Part shown: piece by piece, positions 43,746 to 54,461 of the stretch
Numbering within the stretch: position 1 is the stretch's first letter
How the letters are laid out: each line of letters begins with the position of its first letter
Origin: Yersinia frederiksenii ATCC 33641
GTDB taxonomy: Bacteria > Pseudomonadota > Gammaproteobacteria > Enterobacterales > Enterobacteriaceae
Assembly (NCBI RefSeq): GCF_000754805.1
Contig: NZ_KN150731.1
Location: forward strand, 2,219,886-2,283,885
Direction of reading: 5' to 3'
DNA length: 64,000 nucleotides
Program-made: the position numbers and the translations under genes
Notes under the pieces: generated by a model
What the model saw: the letters and a program-made list of their open reading frames with translations, nothing else
What the model was told of the DNA's origin: nothing
Database searches by the model: none

Positions 43746-44564
43746 CTACATAAAGACCCAATACACCGCTGCCGCAACAACAAAGCGATAAATGGCGAAA
43801 GGCACAAAAGAGATGCGCTTAATCAGCGACAAGAAGGTTTTGATAGCAATCAGTGCGACGATAAATGCAGTGATAAACCCAACGGCAAACATCGGTAAAT
43901 CGCCCAACGTCAGGAAATGCAGGCTTTTGTATAAATCTAATGCGCTGGCCCCAAGCATCATTGGAACTGCCAGAATAAAGGAGAATTCAGAGGCTGCGTA
44001 GCGATTTACCCCAACCAACATCCCGCCGGAAATAGTGGCTCCTGAGCGAGAGAAACCCGGCCACAATGCCAGGCACTGGAAGCAACCAATAGCAAAGGCT
44101 TGGCGGTAAGTAATATCATCCAGCCCTACAGCTTTCGGATTTTTAGGTTTAAACCACTCTGCGGCCAACAAGAGCAAGCCGCCAGCCACTAATGCATACA
44201 TGACACTGTGCGGGTTAAATAACGATTTGATGACATCGTGGAATACCAATCCCAAGCCAACTGCCGGGATCATCGCCAGTAAAATATGGCCCAATGTCAG
44301 GTGACCACTGGTTTTTCCCTCGTGAGGGACTTTACCAAAATGGATGCCAATCAGGCCGAATAAGCGCCGCCAGAACACCACCACCACGGCCAGAATCGAC
44401 CCTAACTGAATAATAACTTCAAAGGTTTTTGCTTTATCGCCGGTAAAGCCTAATAGCTCACCAACAATAATCATATGCCCAGTAGATGACACTGGCAGAA
44501 ACTCAGTAAGCCCTTCCACCACACCCAAAACAAAAGCCACAAACAGCGAATACATATCCGTCAT
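43746..44564 (-). CDS. bacA: Undecaprenyl-diphosphatase
   Basis: Inner-membrane phosphatase (UppP) that recycles undecaprenyl pyrophosphate for cell wall synthesis; overproduction gives bacitracin resistance. 272 aa, eight membrane segments. Catalytic motifs [17 protein letters not shown] near residue 16 and [15 protein letters not shown] near residue 172. Gene order as in E. coli. Confidence 0.97.
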   Translation of the reverse strand: MTDMYSLFVAFVLGVVEGLTEFLPVSSTGHMIIVGELLGFTGDKAKTFEVIIQLGSILAVVVVFWRRLFGLIGIHFGKVPHEGKTSGHLTLGHILLAMIPAVGLGLVFHDVIKSLFNPHSVMYALVAGGLLLLAAEWFKPKNPKAVGLDDITYRQAFAIGCFQCLALWPGFSRSGATISGGMLVGVNRYAASEFSFILAVPMMLGASALDLYKSLHFLTLGDLPMFAVGFITAFIVALIAIKTFLSLIKRISFVPFAIYRFVVAAAVYWVFM

Positions 44565-44789
44565 CTACGATACCCATGCCATGTAATAGAGATCATAAAA
44601 AAACGGCAGTGCTGAAAACTGTATCGATAGTGGCTAAAACAATATCGATAGTTAACAAAACAATGCCGTTTAAATTCAATATTAATTAATTTATCACGTC
44701 ATACGATGCAATCAGACCACATTATTGGTTCAGGGTTGCAGTTTTATGTCACTACAGCGAAAAAATTATGCCATCAGTACTACGGTGAA

Positions 44790-45152
44790 TCAGTTAGACC
44801 GTAAACCACGTTCAATCACCACGCCGACATTCCTAGCTTGGGCAACTGCACCCGGTTTGCTGACTTTAATCCGCACCCAAGGTGAATTAAAGCGCTGTAG
44901 TAATAGCTCGGCTATCTCTTCTGCTACCCGTTCCACCAATGCAAAACGCTGTGACTCTACGTGTTTTATGACGGCATCACTGATATCAGCATAGCTCAGG
45001 CAATCATTGACATCATCACTGACGGCCGCCTTACGATTATCCCAGCCCATTTCGATATCGAACACCAGCTTTTGCTGAATGGTCTGTTCCCAGTCATACA
45101 CACCGATAGTGGTTATGACACTGAGTTCTTCAATAAATACGATGTCCATCAC
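44790..45152 (-). CDS. folB: Dihydroneopterin aldolase
   Basis: Folate pathway enzyme that splits or epimerises dihydroneopterin. 120 aa. [21 protein letters not shown] start with the catalytic Tyr region, [15 protein letters not shown] helix, and the late active-site Lys in [10 protein letters not shown]. Divergent from plsY with about 100 bases between starts. Confidence 0.96.
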   Translation of the reverse strand: MMDIVFIEELSVITTIGVYDWEQTIQQKLVFDIEMGWDNRKAAVSDDVNDCLSYADISDAVIKHVESQRFALVERVAEEIAELLLQRFNSPWVRIKVSKPGAVAQARNVGVVIERGLRSN

Positions 45153-45256
45153 GTCATTCTCTGTTTTTGCGCCTGCCGGATACCACTTCCAGCCGAATAT
45201 GCGTATTATCCACTGATGTTGCGATTAAAACGATCATTATTCAACAGGGCGGTGTT

Positions 45257-45907
45257 ATGAGTGCTATCGCGCTTGGCATGATTATCTTCGCGTATTTGTG
45301 TGGCTCTATTTCCAGTGCAATCCTGGTATGCCGGGTTGCCAAGCTGCCAGATCCGCGTGAGCATGGCTCCGGTAATCCCGGTGCCACCAATGTACTGCGC
45401 ATCGGTGGCCGCGCCGCAGCGGCAACAGTACTCATTTTCGATGTATTGAAAGGTATGTTGCCGGTTTGGATAGCTTATCTGCTGCACGTTTCGCCACTGT
45501 ATCTTGGTCTGACCGCCATTGCAGCCTGTCTTGGCCATATTTACCCAGTATTTTTCCACTTTAAAGGGGGTAAAGGCGTCGCCACTGCATTTGGTGCCAT
45601 CGCCCCTATTGGCTGGGATCTCACCGGTTTAATGACCGGTACTTGGTTACTGACAGTGTTATTGAGTGGTTATTCATCTTTAGGGGCCATTATTAGCGCC
45701 CTGATAGCCCCCTTCTATGTCTGGTGGTTCAAACCTCAATTTACCTTCCCGGTCGCCATGCTTTCCTGCCTGATTTTGATGCGCCACCACGATAATATCC
45801 AACGCTTATGGCGCGGCAAAGAAAGTAAAATCTGGGATAAACTCAGAAAGAAAAAACAGAAAACTCCAGCCGAAGAAGCCGCAGAATTGGAAGAGAAAGA
45901 AGATTAA
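45257..45907 (+). CDS. plsY: Glycerol-3-phosphate acyltransferase PlsY
   Basis: Inner-membrane enzyme that acylates glycerol-3-phosphate from acyl phosphate. 216 aa from ATG 45257 ([20 protein letters not shown]), with AGGG upstream; the frame is open 30 residues further but that part overlaps the divergent folB promoter. Conserved motifs [29 protein letters not shown] and LMRHHDNI. Highly charged tail of Lys and Glu. Confidence 0.95.
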   Translation: MSAIALGMIIFAYLCGSISSAILVCRVAKLPDPREHGSGNPGATNVLRIGGRAAAATVLIFDVLKGMLPVWIAYLLHVSPLYLGLTAIAACLGHIYPVFFHFKGGKGVATAFGAIAPIGWDLTGLMTGTWLLTVLLSGYSSLGAIISALIAPFYVWWFKPQFTFPVAMLSCLILMRHHDNIQRLWRGKESKIWDKLRKKKQKTPAEEAAELEEKED

Positions 45908-45929
45908 TTTTATTGGATGAGCTCGCAGC

Positions 45930-46043
45930 CTCTGCCAAATTCAGAATGGCTAAGCGAGCGCAAGGCAAGGTGCAAAGCAGTGAAAAACGCAGTGGACTTA
46001 TAGTCCATGAGTATTTTGAATGACTGCGGCAACACAGCCGCAG
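45930..46043. repeat. Palindromic intergenic repeat between plsY and tsaD
   Basis: Core AGTGGACTTATAGTCCATGAG (45991-46011) is a near-palindrome, then a perfect CTGCGGC/GCCGCAG hairpin with loop AACACA (46024-46043) 20 bases before the tsaD stop. The core aligns with the repeat at 31480-31500. Fills the convergent gap; may also act as terminator though without a T tract. Confidence 0.5.
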
Positions 46044-46062
46044 CCCCGCTCAGCCTTTCTTA

Positions 46063-47076
46063 TCAGACTTTCGGCAACTCACTCAAAGGCCAGCGCGGTC
46101 TTACCGACACAGCCAACTCGCTATTCACGCCGCTTTTCAACCGAATCAAACCTGCATAGGCGATCATCGCCCCATTATCGGTGCAAAATTCTGGTCGGGC
46201 ATAAAATACTTCACCGCCGCGTTTTTGCATCATTTCTGCCAGTTTTGAGCGCAAGGTACGGTTAGCACTCACGCCGCCAGCAATGACCAAGCGCTTATAG
46301 CCGGTTTGATCCAGTGCTCGTTTGGATTTGATTGCCAAAGTATCAACCACCGCGTCTTCAAAGGCACGGGCGATATCTGCACGTGTCTGATCATCATCAC
46401 CGTTGGCACGAATGGTATTCGCTGCAAAAGTTTTTAGGCCAGAAAAACTAAAATCCAGCCCTGGGCGGTCAGTCATTGGCCGTGGGAAAGTAAATCGCCC
46501 TGCGGTACCCTGCTGCGCCATACGCGACAACATTGGCCCTCCGGGATAATCCAGCCCTAACAATTTAGCTGTTTTATCAAAAGCTTCCCCAGCGGCATCA
46601 TCAACCGACTCACCAAGCAATAGATACTCACCAATGCCCGTCACACTGATTAACTGTGTGTGACCACCGGAGACCAGCAGTGCAACAAACGGGAACTCTG
46701 GTGCATTATCTTCCAGCATGGGAGCCAACAAGTGGCCTTCCATATGATGAACCGGCACTGCAGGAACCCCCCAGGCAAAAGCTAATGCGCGACCAACAGT
46801 GGCCCCAACCAGCAATGCACCGACCAACCCTGGGCCTGCGGTATACGCCACACCATCAATGTCTTTGGCGCTCAGATTAGCTTCTTTCAATGCAGCCTGA
46901 ATCAATGGCACAGTTTTGCGCACATGATCACGGGAAGCTAATTCAGGCACTACGCCACCATAATCAGCATGCAATTTAACCTGACTGTACAGTTGGTTAG
47001 CTAATAGACCGGTTTCATCGTCATACACTGCAATTCCGGTTTCATCGCAGGATGTTTCTATACCCAAAACTCGCAT
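46063..47076 (-). CDS. tsaD: tRNA N6-adenosine threonylcarbamoyltransferase
   Basis: Transfers threonylcarbamoyl to A37 of ANN-reading tRNAs. 337 aa from ATG 47076 ([17 protein letters not shown]), with GGGAA ahead; an ATG at 47091 in frame adds MMGNV. Metal-binding [10 protein letters not shown] (about residue 110) and [12 protein letters not shown]-type [12 protein letters not shown]. Divergent from rpsU, the classical arrangement. Confidence 0.96.
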   Translation of the reverse strand: MRVLGIETSCDETGIAVYDDETGLLANQLYSQVKLHADYGGVVPELASRDHVRKTVPLIQAALKEANLSAKDIDGVAYTAGPGLVGALLVGATVGRALAFAWGVPAVPVHHMEGHLLAPMLEDNAPEFPFVALLVSGGHTQLISVTGIGEYLLLGESVDDAAGEAFDKTAKLLGLDYPGGPMLSRMAQQGTAGRFTFPRPMTDRPGLDFSFSGLKTFAANTIRANGDDDQTRADIARAFEDAVVDTLAIKSKRALDQTGYKRLVIAGGVSANRTLRSKLAEMMQKRGGEVFYARPEFCTDNGAMIAYAGLIRLKSGVNSELAVSVRPRWPLSELPKV

Positions 47077-47091
47077 TACATTTCCCATCAT

Positions 47092-47665
<574 letters not shown>

Positions 47666-47738
47666 TTCTTCGGGGGTAACCCCACCGCGTAGTTTTTTAT
47701 GTTCTAAGAACGCGCAGATCGAGTAGTTGCATACGAAG

Positions 47739-47772
47739 GCCGTGCTTTCCGAAAGGAATGCGCGGCTTGTTC
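47739..47772 (+). terminator. Attenuator hairpin between rpsU and dnaG
   Basis: Stem GCCGTGCTTTCC / GGAATGCGCGGC (one mismatch, one G-T pair) capped by GAAA, followed by TTGTTCTCG. A partial terminator in this gap (T1 in E. coli) keeps dnaG output far below rpsU; the position here agrees. Confidence 0.75.
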
Positions 47773-47801
47773 TCGTTTATGGACTGACCGAATAGGGGCT
47801 T

Positions 47802-49550
47802 ATGGCTGGACGAATTCCACGGGTATTTATCAATGACTTGCTGGCTCGCACCGACATCGTCGATCTTATCGATGCTCGGGTAAAGCTAAAGAAGCAAGGC
47901 AAAAATTATCACGCGTGCTGTCCGTTCCATCATGAGAAAACTCCCTCATTCACCGTTAATGGCGAAAAGCAGTTTTATCACTGTTTCGGCTGTGGTGCGC
48001 ATGGTAATGCTGTTGATTTCTTGATGAATTACGATCGACTTGAATTTGTCGAAAGTATTGAGGAATTAGCCACTATGCACGGGCTGGAAGTGCCTTATGA
48101 GGCAGGAACCGGTACTACCCAGATAGAACGTCATCAGCGACAAAGTCTTTATCAATTGATGGAAAGCCTGAGTGCATTCTATCAACAGTCACTCAAGGGC
48201 CAGACAGCTAATCAGGCACGCGAATATCTTAAACATCGCGGTTTGAGTGAAGAAATCATCCAACACTTTGCTATCGGTTTTGCCCCCCCAGGTTGGGACA
48301 ATGCCTTAAAACGTTTTGGTCGCGATGGTGAGAGCCGCACTGCGCTGAACGATGCTGGGATGTTGGTGACTAATGATACAGGGCGAACTTACGATCGTTT
48401 TCGTGAGCGCGTCATGTTCCCTATCCGCGATAAACGCGGGCGGGTTATCGCCTTTGGTGGGCGAATTCTGGGTGACGGAGTGCCAAAATACCTCAACTCC
48501 CCGGAAACAGAAATCTTTCATAAGGGCCGCCAGTTGTACGGCTTGTATGAAGCGCAAGTGAACCACCCTAACCCCACCCGACTACTGGTGGTTGAAGGTT
48601 ATATGGATGTGGTGGCACTGGCGCAATTTGGTATCGATTATGCTGTTGCCTCACTGGGTACAGCCACGACCGCGGAACATATTCAATTATTATTCCGCGC
48701 GACGGATAACGTAATTTGTTGTTATGACGGAGATCGGGCCGGTAGAGATGCAGCTTGGCGCGCATTAGAGACGGCTCTGCCCTATCTAAATGATGGGCGT
48801 CAGCTACGCTTTATGTTTTTGCCCGATGGCGAAGACCCGGACACTCTGGTACGTAAAGAAGGGAAAGATGCATTCGAACGGCGGATGGAGGAGGCGCAGC
48901 CACTCTCAACTTTCTTGTTCGAAACATTGATGCCGCAGGTTGATTTGAGTAGCCCAGACGGGCGCGCCAAACTCAGCACGCTGGCTCTCCCTCTGATAAG
49001 CCAAGTACCAGGTGAAACTTTGCGTCTTTACCTACGCCAACAGCTAGGTAACAAGTTAGGTTTGCTCGATGACAGCCAGCTTGACAAGCTGATGCCGAAA
49101 CAGGCTGAAAACATAAATAGCTACCAGCCGCCCCAGCTAAAACGCACAACCATGCGTATACTTATAGGGCTACTGGTACAAAACCCGCAACTGGCGACAC
49201 TTATCCCCTCATTGCAGGGTGTAGAGCAAGCCAAGTTAGCCGGTTTACCGTTATTTATTGAGTTGGTTGAGACGTGTTTAGCCCAGCCGGGGCTGACAAC
49301 CGGTCAGTTATTGGAACTGTATCGTGATAATAAATTCAGCCAACAGCTTGAAACTCTCGCAACATGGAACCACATGATTGTTGAGGACATGGTCGAACAG
49401 ACTTTTGTCGACACGCTAACCAGCCTGTATGACTCCATATTGGAGCAACGTCAGGAAACACTAATAGCGCGTGATCGTACACATGGATTAAACGCCGAAG
49501 AACGTAAAGAGCTTTGGTCTTTGAATCTGGCTTTAGCCAGAAAAAAATGA
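47802..49550 (+). CDS. dnaG: DNA primase
   Basis: Makes RNA primers at the replication fork. 582 aa. N-terminal zinc domain CCPFHHEKTPSF...HCFGCGAHG (Cys40, His43, Cys61, Cys64); TOPRIM core VVEGYMDVVAL and CYDGDRAGRDAA; C-terminal DnaB-binding helices. Second gene of the operon, behind an attenuator, hence low expression. Confidence 0.98.
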   Translation: MAGRIPRVFINDLLARTDIVDLIDARVKLKKQGKNYHACCPFHHEKTPSFTVNGEKQFYHCFGCGAHGNAVDFLMNYDRLEFVESIEELATMHGLEVPYEAGTGTTQIERHQRQSLYQLMESLSAFYQQSLKGQTANQAREYLKHRGLSEEIIQHFAIGFAPPGWDNALKRFGRDGESRTALNDAGMLVTNDTGRTYDRFRERVMFPIRDKRGRVIAFGGRILGDGVPKYLNSPETEIFHKGRQLYGLYEAQVNHPNPTRLLVVEGYMDVVALAQFGIDYAVASLGTATTAEHIQLLFRATDNVICCYDGDRAGRDAAWRALETALPYLNDGRQLRFMFLPDGEDPDTLVRKEGKDAFERRMEEAQPLSTFLFETLMPQVDLSSPDGRAKLSTLALPLISQVPGETLRLYLRQQLGNKLGLLDDSQLDKLMPKQAENINSYQPPQLKRTTMRILIGLLVQNPQLATLIPSLQGVEQAKLAGLPLFIELVETCLAQPGLTTGQLLELYRDNKFSQQLETLATWNHMIVEDMVEQTFVDTLTSLYDSILEQRQETLIARDRTHGLNAEERKELWSLNLALARKK

Positions 49551-49578
49551 AATACCTAACGGCTTAAGTGCCGATAAA

Positions 49579-49598
49579 TGTGGGGGCGAATCCCCACA
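49579..49598 (+). other. Hairpin between dnaG and rpoD
   Basis: Perfect 7-bp stem TGTGGGG / CCCCACA with loop GCGAAT, 29 bases after the dnaG stop. No T tract. An RNA processing site in this gap is known in E. coli; this hairpin is a candidate for the same role, by inference. Confidence 0.5.
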
Positions 49599-49708
49599 AT
49601 ATGCCGTCATAGCGGGCAGCGGCGACAAAAAAACAGCCCCAAATGCTATTGTTGGCGGTTTCGCCGACCGACACCAACCCAAATACTCTGAAGTGTGGAT
49701 ACCGTCTT

Positions 49709-51547
49709 ATGGAGCAAAACCCGCAGTCACAGCTGAAGCTACTTGTCACCCGTGGTAAGGAGCAAGGCTATCTGACCTATGCTGAGGTCAATGACCATCT
49801 GCCGGAAGATATCGTCGATTCCGATCAGATCGAAGACATCATCCAGATGATTAATGACATGGGCATACAGGTGCTGGAAGAAGCGCCTGATGCCGATGAT
49901 TTAATGCTGGCCGAGAACACCACTGATACCGACGATGACGCGGCTGAAGCTGCTGCACAGGTGTTGTCCAGTGTTGAATCCGAAATCGGGCGTACTACCG
50001 ACCCGGTGCGTATGTATATGCGCGAAATGGGTACCGTTGAGCTATTGACGCGTGAAGGCGAGATTGATATTGCCAAACGTATCGAAGACGGCATCAATCA
50101 GGTGCAGTGCTCTGTTGCTGAATACCCTGAAGCGATTACTTATCTGTTAGAGCAATATGATCGCGTCGAAGCGGGTGAATCTCGTTTATCTGATTTGATC
50201 ACCGGCTTTGTTGATCCAAACGCCGAAGAAGATATTGCGCCGACAGCAACTCACGTTGGTTCTGAATTATCCACTGAAGAGATGGATGATGATGACGACG
50301 AAGATGAAGACGACGACGAAGAAGAAGACGATAACAGTATCGATCCAGAGCTGGCACGTCAGAAATTCAGCGAATTGCGTGAGCAGTATGAAAATGCGCG
50401 CCTGGAAATCAAGAAAAACGGCCGCAGCCATGCAAATGCTGCAGCTGAGATTCTGAAACTTTCTGAAGTGTTCAAGCAGTTCCGCCTGGTACCGAAGCAG
50501 TTTGACTATCTGGTCAATAACATGCGTGCCATGATGGACCGAGTTCGTACTCAAGAACGTATCATCATGAAACTGTGTGTTGAACAGTGCAAAATGCCGA
50601 AGAAAAACTTCGTGACTCTGTTTGCTAGCAATGAAACCAGCGATACCTGGTTTGCAGCCGCAATTGCCATGGGTAAACCATGGTCGGAAAAACTGAAAGA
50701 TGTATCGGATGATGTTCAACGCAGCTTGCAGAAACTGCGCCAGATCGAAGAAGAAACCGGTCTGACAATTGAGCAAGTAAAAGACATCAACCGTCGAATG
50801 TCTATCGGTGAAGCGAAAGCGCGTCGTGCCAAGAAAGAAATGGTTGAAGCTAACCTGCGTCTGGTTATCTCTATTGCGAAAAAATACACCAACCGTGGCC
50901 TGCAATTCCTTGATTTAATTCAGGAAGGCAACATCGGTTTGATGAAAGCAGTAGATAAATTCGAATACCGTCGTGGTTATAAGTTCTCAACGTATGCCAC
51001 TTGGTGGATTCGTCAGGCCATCACCCGCTCTATCGCGGATCAGGCACGCACCATCCGTATTCCGGTGCATATGATTGAGACGATTAACAAACTCAACCGT
51101 ATCTCACGCCAGATGCTGCAAGAGATGGGCCGTGAGCCAACACCAGAAGAGCTGGCTGAACGTATGCTGATGCCGGAAGACAAGATTCGTAAAGTGCTGA
51201 AGATTGCGAAAGAGCCGATCTCAATGGAAACCCCGATTGGTGATGATGAAGATTCACATCTGGGCGATTTCATTGAAGATACCACTCTGGAGCTGCCGCT
51301 AGACTCTGCAACCTCTGAGAGCCTGCGTTCTGCCACTCACGACGTGTTAGCTGGCCTGACAGCGCGTGAAGCGAAAGTTCTACGTATGCGCTTTGGTATC
51401 GATATGAACACTGACCACACGTTGGAAGAAGTGGGTAAACAGTTCGACGTAACCCGTGAGCGTATCCGTCAGATCGAAGCTAAGGCATTACGTAAACTGC
51501 GCCATCCAAGCCGCTCTGAAGTGCTGCGCAGCTTCCTTGACGATTAA
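49709..51547 (+). CDS. rpoD: RNA polymerase sigma-70 factor RpoD
   Basis: Primary sigma factor. 612 aa from ATG 49709 ([20 protein letters not shown]), equal to E. coli; the frame is open 22 residues further. Region 1.1 at the N terminus, a very acidic stretch [19 protein letters not shown] near residue 190, region 2 with [20 protein letters not shown] and [16 protein letters not shown], and region 4.2 [20 protein letters not shown]. Followed by a strong terminator. Confidence 0.99.
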   Translation: MEQNPQSQLKLLVTRGKEQGYLTYAEVNDHLPEDIVDSDQIEDIIQMINDMGIQVLEEAPDADDLMLAENTTDTDDDAAEAAAQVLSSVESEIGRTTDPVRMYMREMGTVELLTREGEIDIAKRIEDGINQVQCSVAEYPEAITYLLEQYDRVEAGESRLSDLITGFVDPNAEEDIAPTATHVGSELSTEEMDDDDDEDEDDDEEEDDNSIDPELARQKFSELREQYENARLEIKKNGRSHANAAAEILKLSEVFKQFRLVPKQFDYLVNNMRAMMDRVRTQERIIMKLCVEQCKMPKKNFVTLFASNETSDTWFAAAIAMGKPWSEKLKDVSDDVQRSLQKLRQIEEETGLTIEQVKDINRRMSIGEAKARRAKKEMVEANLRLVISIAKKYTNRGLQFLDLIQEGNIGLMKAVDKFEYRRGYKFSTYATWWIRQAITRSIADQARTIRIPVHMIETINKLNRISRQMLQEMGREPTPEELAERMLMPEDKIRKVLKIAKEPISMETPIGDDEDSHLGDFIEDTTLELPLDSATSESLRSATHDVLAGLTAREAKVLRMRFGIDMNTDHTLEEVGKQFDVTRERIRQIEAKALRKLRHPSRSEVLRSFLDD

Positions 51548-51573
51548 TCGTCAGTTGCGGTGATAAGCACACA

Positions 51574-51599
51574 AAAAACCCCGGCATGCCGGGGTTTTT
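51574..51599 (+). terminator. Terminator of the rpsU-dnaG-rpoD operon
   Basis: Perfect palindrome AAAAACCCCGGCA / TGCCGGGGTTTTT, giving a stable stem with a T tract. Confidence 0.92.
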
Positions 51600-51732
51600 C
51601 TTTTTAGCCAAGTCGCCAGCATTTAGCTAATATCCGTGCGGTCCAACCTGCCATGTCCGTAAAAAACCTTAATTTTGCACATAAAACACCCATCTGATTC
51701 TTCAGCTCTAGACCGCAGGATAAAAACTACCG

Positions 51733-51738
51733 TATAAT
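51733..51738 (+). promoter_or_regulatory. -10 element of the tRNA-Ile gene
   Basis: TATAAT 15 bases before the tRNA, followed by GCGCCC, a GC-rich discriminator typical of stringently controlled tRNA promoters. No clear -35. Confidence 0.6.
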
Positions 51739-51752
51739 CAGCGCCCAAGTCT

Positions 51753-51829
51753 GGCCCCTTAGCTCAGTTGGTTAGAGCACGCGACTCATAATCGCTTGGT
51801 CACTGGTTCAAGTCCAGTAGGGGCCACCA
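51753..51829 (+). tRNA. ileX: tRNA-Ile(CAU), lysidine-type minor isoleucine tRNA
   Basis: 77 bases with encoded CCA. Acceptor stem GGCCCCT/AGGGGCC, D arm AGCTCAGTTGGTTAGAGC, anticodon arm GCGACT-CAT-AATCGC, T arm with GGTTCAAGTCC. The CAT anticodon with this body, and its place behind rpoD as ileX in E. coli, indicate the AUA-reading isoleucine tRNA modified by TilS, not an initiator or elongator Met tRNA. Marks the right end of conserved gene order. Confidence 0.92.
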
Positions 51830-51838
51830 AATTTAGTC

Positions 51839-51872
51839 AGGAGTTAGATGAGCAATCGTCTGACTCCTTTTT
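51839..51872 (+). terminator. Terminator downstream of the tRNA
   Basis: Stem AGGAGTTAGA (51839-51848) / TCTGACTCCT (51859-51868), one G-T pair, then TTTTT. Confidence 0.85.
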
Positions 51873-51916
51873 ATTTAGTTTGAATGACCCACAATGCTCT
51901 CTGCAGGATAAAAACC

Positions 51917-51948
51917 ATAAAAAGAGGTGCCGCTCTCACTGGCACCCC
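51917..51948 (-). terminator. Terminator downstream of the namZ operon
   Basis: On the minus strand GGTGCC, loop AGTGAGAGC, GGCACC, then TCTTTTT. Ends the leftward nagZ-porin-namZ unit. Confidence 0.8.
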
Positions 51949-51972
51949 AATCGTCATAGAAGAATAATAGGT

Positions 51973-53304
51973 TTAAGGATAGAGCTTATATTTCTCGCGT
52001 AGTTTTAAATAATTATCAATACCGGGCTGCCAGTTAGATTCCAGGTAATTCACTGTTTCATCTATGGATAATTTCCTTTCTGTTGCTTCTTCCATTAATT
52101 TAACCAGATTGCGTGTACCCGTTAATTTAGCGAGCCATAGCGGGCGGATTAAAAAGTACTCCTCCTGATAATCCAGATAATCTGCTTCCTTCTGTGGCGA
52201 GATAACCATTGGATAGCCCGCATCTTTAAATTTGAACCACCATTCGACAAAATAACGTATCGTCGGTTGCATATCGGTCATCTCAGTTGCCGAAAATCTC
52301 TCGCCACAGACCTCTTTACCGGCTTGCGGCCATCCTGTTTTCTGCTGTTTAATATCAACGTCATAGCAGGTATTGATATAAAACTTCTTGGATGGAAACC
52401 CCAATTGTTCAAAAGGATGGTCTGACCCTCGGCCCATATTGACACTGGTGGCTTCAAATATTCCTAAAGAAGGATAAAGATGAATAGCCAGGTCACTGCG
52501 TAAATTTGGAGAAGGTCTTACCGGCAATGAATAAGGTGACTCATGGGTATAATTCCCCATGGCAATAACCGTCAAATCCTTTGGCGGAAACTGATAAGCT
52601 TTGACGCCAACAGCTTTCCAACTGGCATCATCGAAATGTGTTAACCAGCCCTCATTGACTATCATCTGGGCAAATTCTCCCGACGTCAGTCCATGCACCA
52701 TAGGCACAGGATGCATCCCTATACCTGAGATATTCTCTTCTGCAAGAATAGGTCCATAGACATAATTACCGAGTGGGTTAGGCCTGTCGAACACCATAAA
52801 TTGTTTATGGTACTTTTGCAGGCTTTCCAGCATATGATGCATGGATATGGTATAGGTAAAATAGCGGACACCAACATCCTGCAAATCATAAATAACGATA
52901 TCGACATCAGATAATTGAGTCTCGGTCGGATGTGCTCGCACCCGCCCATCTTTATCCCGCCCATACAAAGAAATAATAGGGAGGCCACTCTGCTTATCAA
53001 TATGATTATCATCACCTAGCCCAGCATCTACATTTCCGCGTATACCATGCTCAACGGAAAATAACGTTGTTACAGTAAAATGGAATTTATCCTGCTCAGA
53101 TAACAGTTTGTCGATGGTATGACGCCCTTCTCTGTTAATAGAACTTTGGTTTACCATTAAGCCCACTCGCTTATTTTTAAGCTGCGGCCCATAAACATTT
53201 TCCTGATCGACACCTAAAATAATTTTTTGCGATACTTCAGCATAACTGGCATTGACCATAAAAAATGAATACAGACATAATAATATTTTCAGGAAATATC
53301 TCAT
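51973..53304 (-). CDS. Exported NamZ-like exo-beta-N-acetylmuramidase (DUF1343)
   Basis: 443 aa with a signal peptide (MRYFLKILLCLYSFFMVNAS, cut after SYA). The rest is a DUF1343 protein: LFSVEHGIRGNVDAG (81-95), YDLQDVGVRYFTYTISMHHM (about 139-158), FDRPNPLGN and GRGSDHPFEQLGFP. The founding DUF1343 member, NamZ (YbbC) of B. subtilis, cuts MurNAc from the non-reducing end of peptidoglycan chains (GH171). Here it should act in the periplasm or outside. Last gene of an apparent operon with a porin and an exported NagZ; murQ, murP and murR are close. Function is inferred from family and neighbours. Lower GC than the housekeeping block. Confidence 0.85.
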   Translation of the reverse strand: MRYFLKILLCLYSFFMVNASYAEVSQKIILGVDQENVYGPQLKNKRVGLMVNQSSINREGRHTIDKLLSEQDKFHFTVTTLFSVEHGIRGNVDAGLGDDNHIDKQSGLPIISLYGRDKDGRVRAHPTETQLSDVDIVIYDLQDVGVRYFTYTISMHHMLESLQKYHKQFMVFDRPNPLGNYVYGPILAEENISGIGMHPVPMVHGLTSGEFAQMIVNEGWLTHFDDASWKAVGVKAYQFPPKDLTVIAMGNYTHESPYSLPVRPSPNLRSDLAIHLYPSLGIFEATSVNMGRGSDHPFEQLGFPSKKFYINTCYDVDIKQQKTGWPQAGKEVCGERFSATEMTDMQPTIRYFVEWWFKFKDAGYPMVISPQKEADYLDYQEEYFLIRPLWLAKLTGTRNLVKLMEEATERKLSIDETVNYLESNWQPGIDNYLKLREKYKLYP

Positions 53305-53357
53305 TCCTTATCTCTCACTATTAAATGAATGAATACTCTGATACAACTTACTTGGTA

Positions 53358-54443
53358 TCAGAAGTTATGCCTTAATTCCACTGCCCAGAACCAAAAGTTG
53401 TTGCTGGTCTTATTGTTATTTGTCCATGTTTGCTCTGGACGGTAATAGGTATCTGCAAATATTGAAGTCTGCTTTGTCAGCGGATAGAGTACCTGTAAAC
53501 CATAGCGGCTACGATTTTTTTCCTTATACAGGGTTTCATGATTATTTGAGTCACGGAAACTCTGGGTCCCCTTGACCAGAGCCAAACGTGTATAAGGCAT
53601 AAGTAGCAAGCCACTGTCGAATTTATAACGATAAATACCCCATAAGAAATGCTCTTTGTTATACAGAGTATTAACCAATTGCTCATCAATATATAAATAG
53701 TTTAGCCAGAGTGAATTCTTCTGGTTAAAGGTGAAATTTGCACCCGCAAAATGCTCATTGATTTGGCTCCAGTCTCGTTTATATACACCATAGTTCCCTT
53801 TTGCACGGGCATAATCCAACTTACGGTCGATCAAACGAAATGATAAGCTAGCATTAAAACTCAGGTTTTCTGAGTATTTATAGTATGCCTGTGGCCTAAT
53901 CCAGATCTCATGTCGCTCTTCACCTTTGCGGATATCTCCCTTATATTCTGGTTCAGCTAGGGCTGGATTATTAATTGATGCAAAATGCCAGTTATCATTA
54001 CGATAACCAAAGCGTAATTTTGTATTACCGCTCTTACCATCATAGGTGAAAGGAAAGGTTCTGGTTACTCCTGCCTGCCAACGTGTACGGTCATACTCTG
54101 GATTATTATCCAAATATGTTTTTAAGAACTGAACATCATATAGCCATAGTGATTCATTCTGGTAAATATAGGCACCGACATAAGGCGATGTTGCCATACT
54201 TCCTTTAATAAACTTCCAGCTTTCATCACTGTCTATTTCTTGTTCTGCACCTATATAGGTGTCAAAATTCCACGTTTTTTGTTTTAATTTATCTTGTGCT
54301 ACTTTTTTTTCTTGTTCTATCTGCTGGATTCGTTTATTTAATTTAATAATTTCCTGATCATAATCAGTTTCAAACTCATCTGCAAATACAGGCATGCACA
54401 TCGTTATGGCGCTAAATACCACAAGTCCTTTTACTATATTCAT
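53358..54443 (-). CDS. OmpG-like outer-membrane porin with coiled-coil N terminus
   Basis: 361 aa outer-membrane beta-barrel. Signal peptide cut after VFA (about 21), then a strongly charged helical segment EIIKLNKRIQQIEQEKKVAQ (about 30-55) that reads as a coiled coil, then alternating beta strands ending WAVELRHNF with a C-terminal Phe. Barrel sequence resembles the OmpG / oligosaccharide-specific monomeric porins. It sits between nagZ and namZ with 18- and 53-base gaps, so it is probably the entry channel for the saccharides they handle. Exact family unverified; KdgM-type is the other option. GGAAGG precedes the ATG. Confidence 0.75.
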   Translation of the reverse strand: MNIVKGLVVFSAITMCMPVFADEFETDYDQEIIKLNKRIQQIEQEKKVAQDKLKQKTWNFDTYIGAEQEIDSDESWKFIKGSMATSPYVGAYIYQNESLWLYDVQFLKTYLDNNPEYDRTRWQAGVTRTFPFTYDGKSGNTKLRFGYRNDNWHFASINNPALAEPEYKGDIRKGEERHEIWIRPQAYYKYSENLSFNASLSFRLIDRKLDYARAKGNYGVYKRDWSQINEHFAGANFTFNQKNSLWLNYLYIDEQLVNTLYNKEHFLWGIYRYKFDSGLLLMPYTRLALVKGTQSFRDSNNHETLYKEKNRSRYGLQVLYPLTKQTSIFADTYYRPEQTWTNNNKTSNNFWFWAVELRHNF

Positions 54444-54461
54444 TTTGGCCTTCCATGAAGT

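Noticed and set aside
51753-51829. Methionine tRNA, from the CAT anticodon
   Set aside because: Body sequence and place behind rpoD match the lysidine-modified tRNA-Ile; initiator and elongator Met tRNAs differ.
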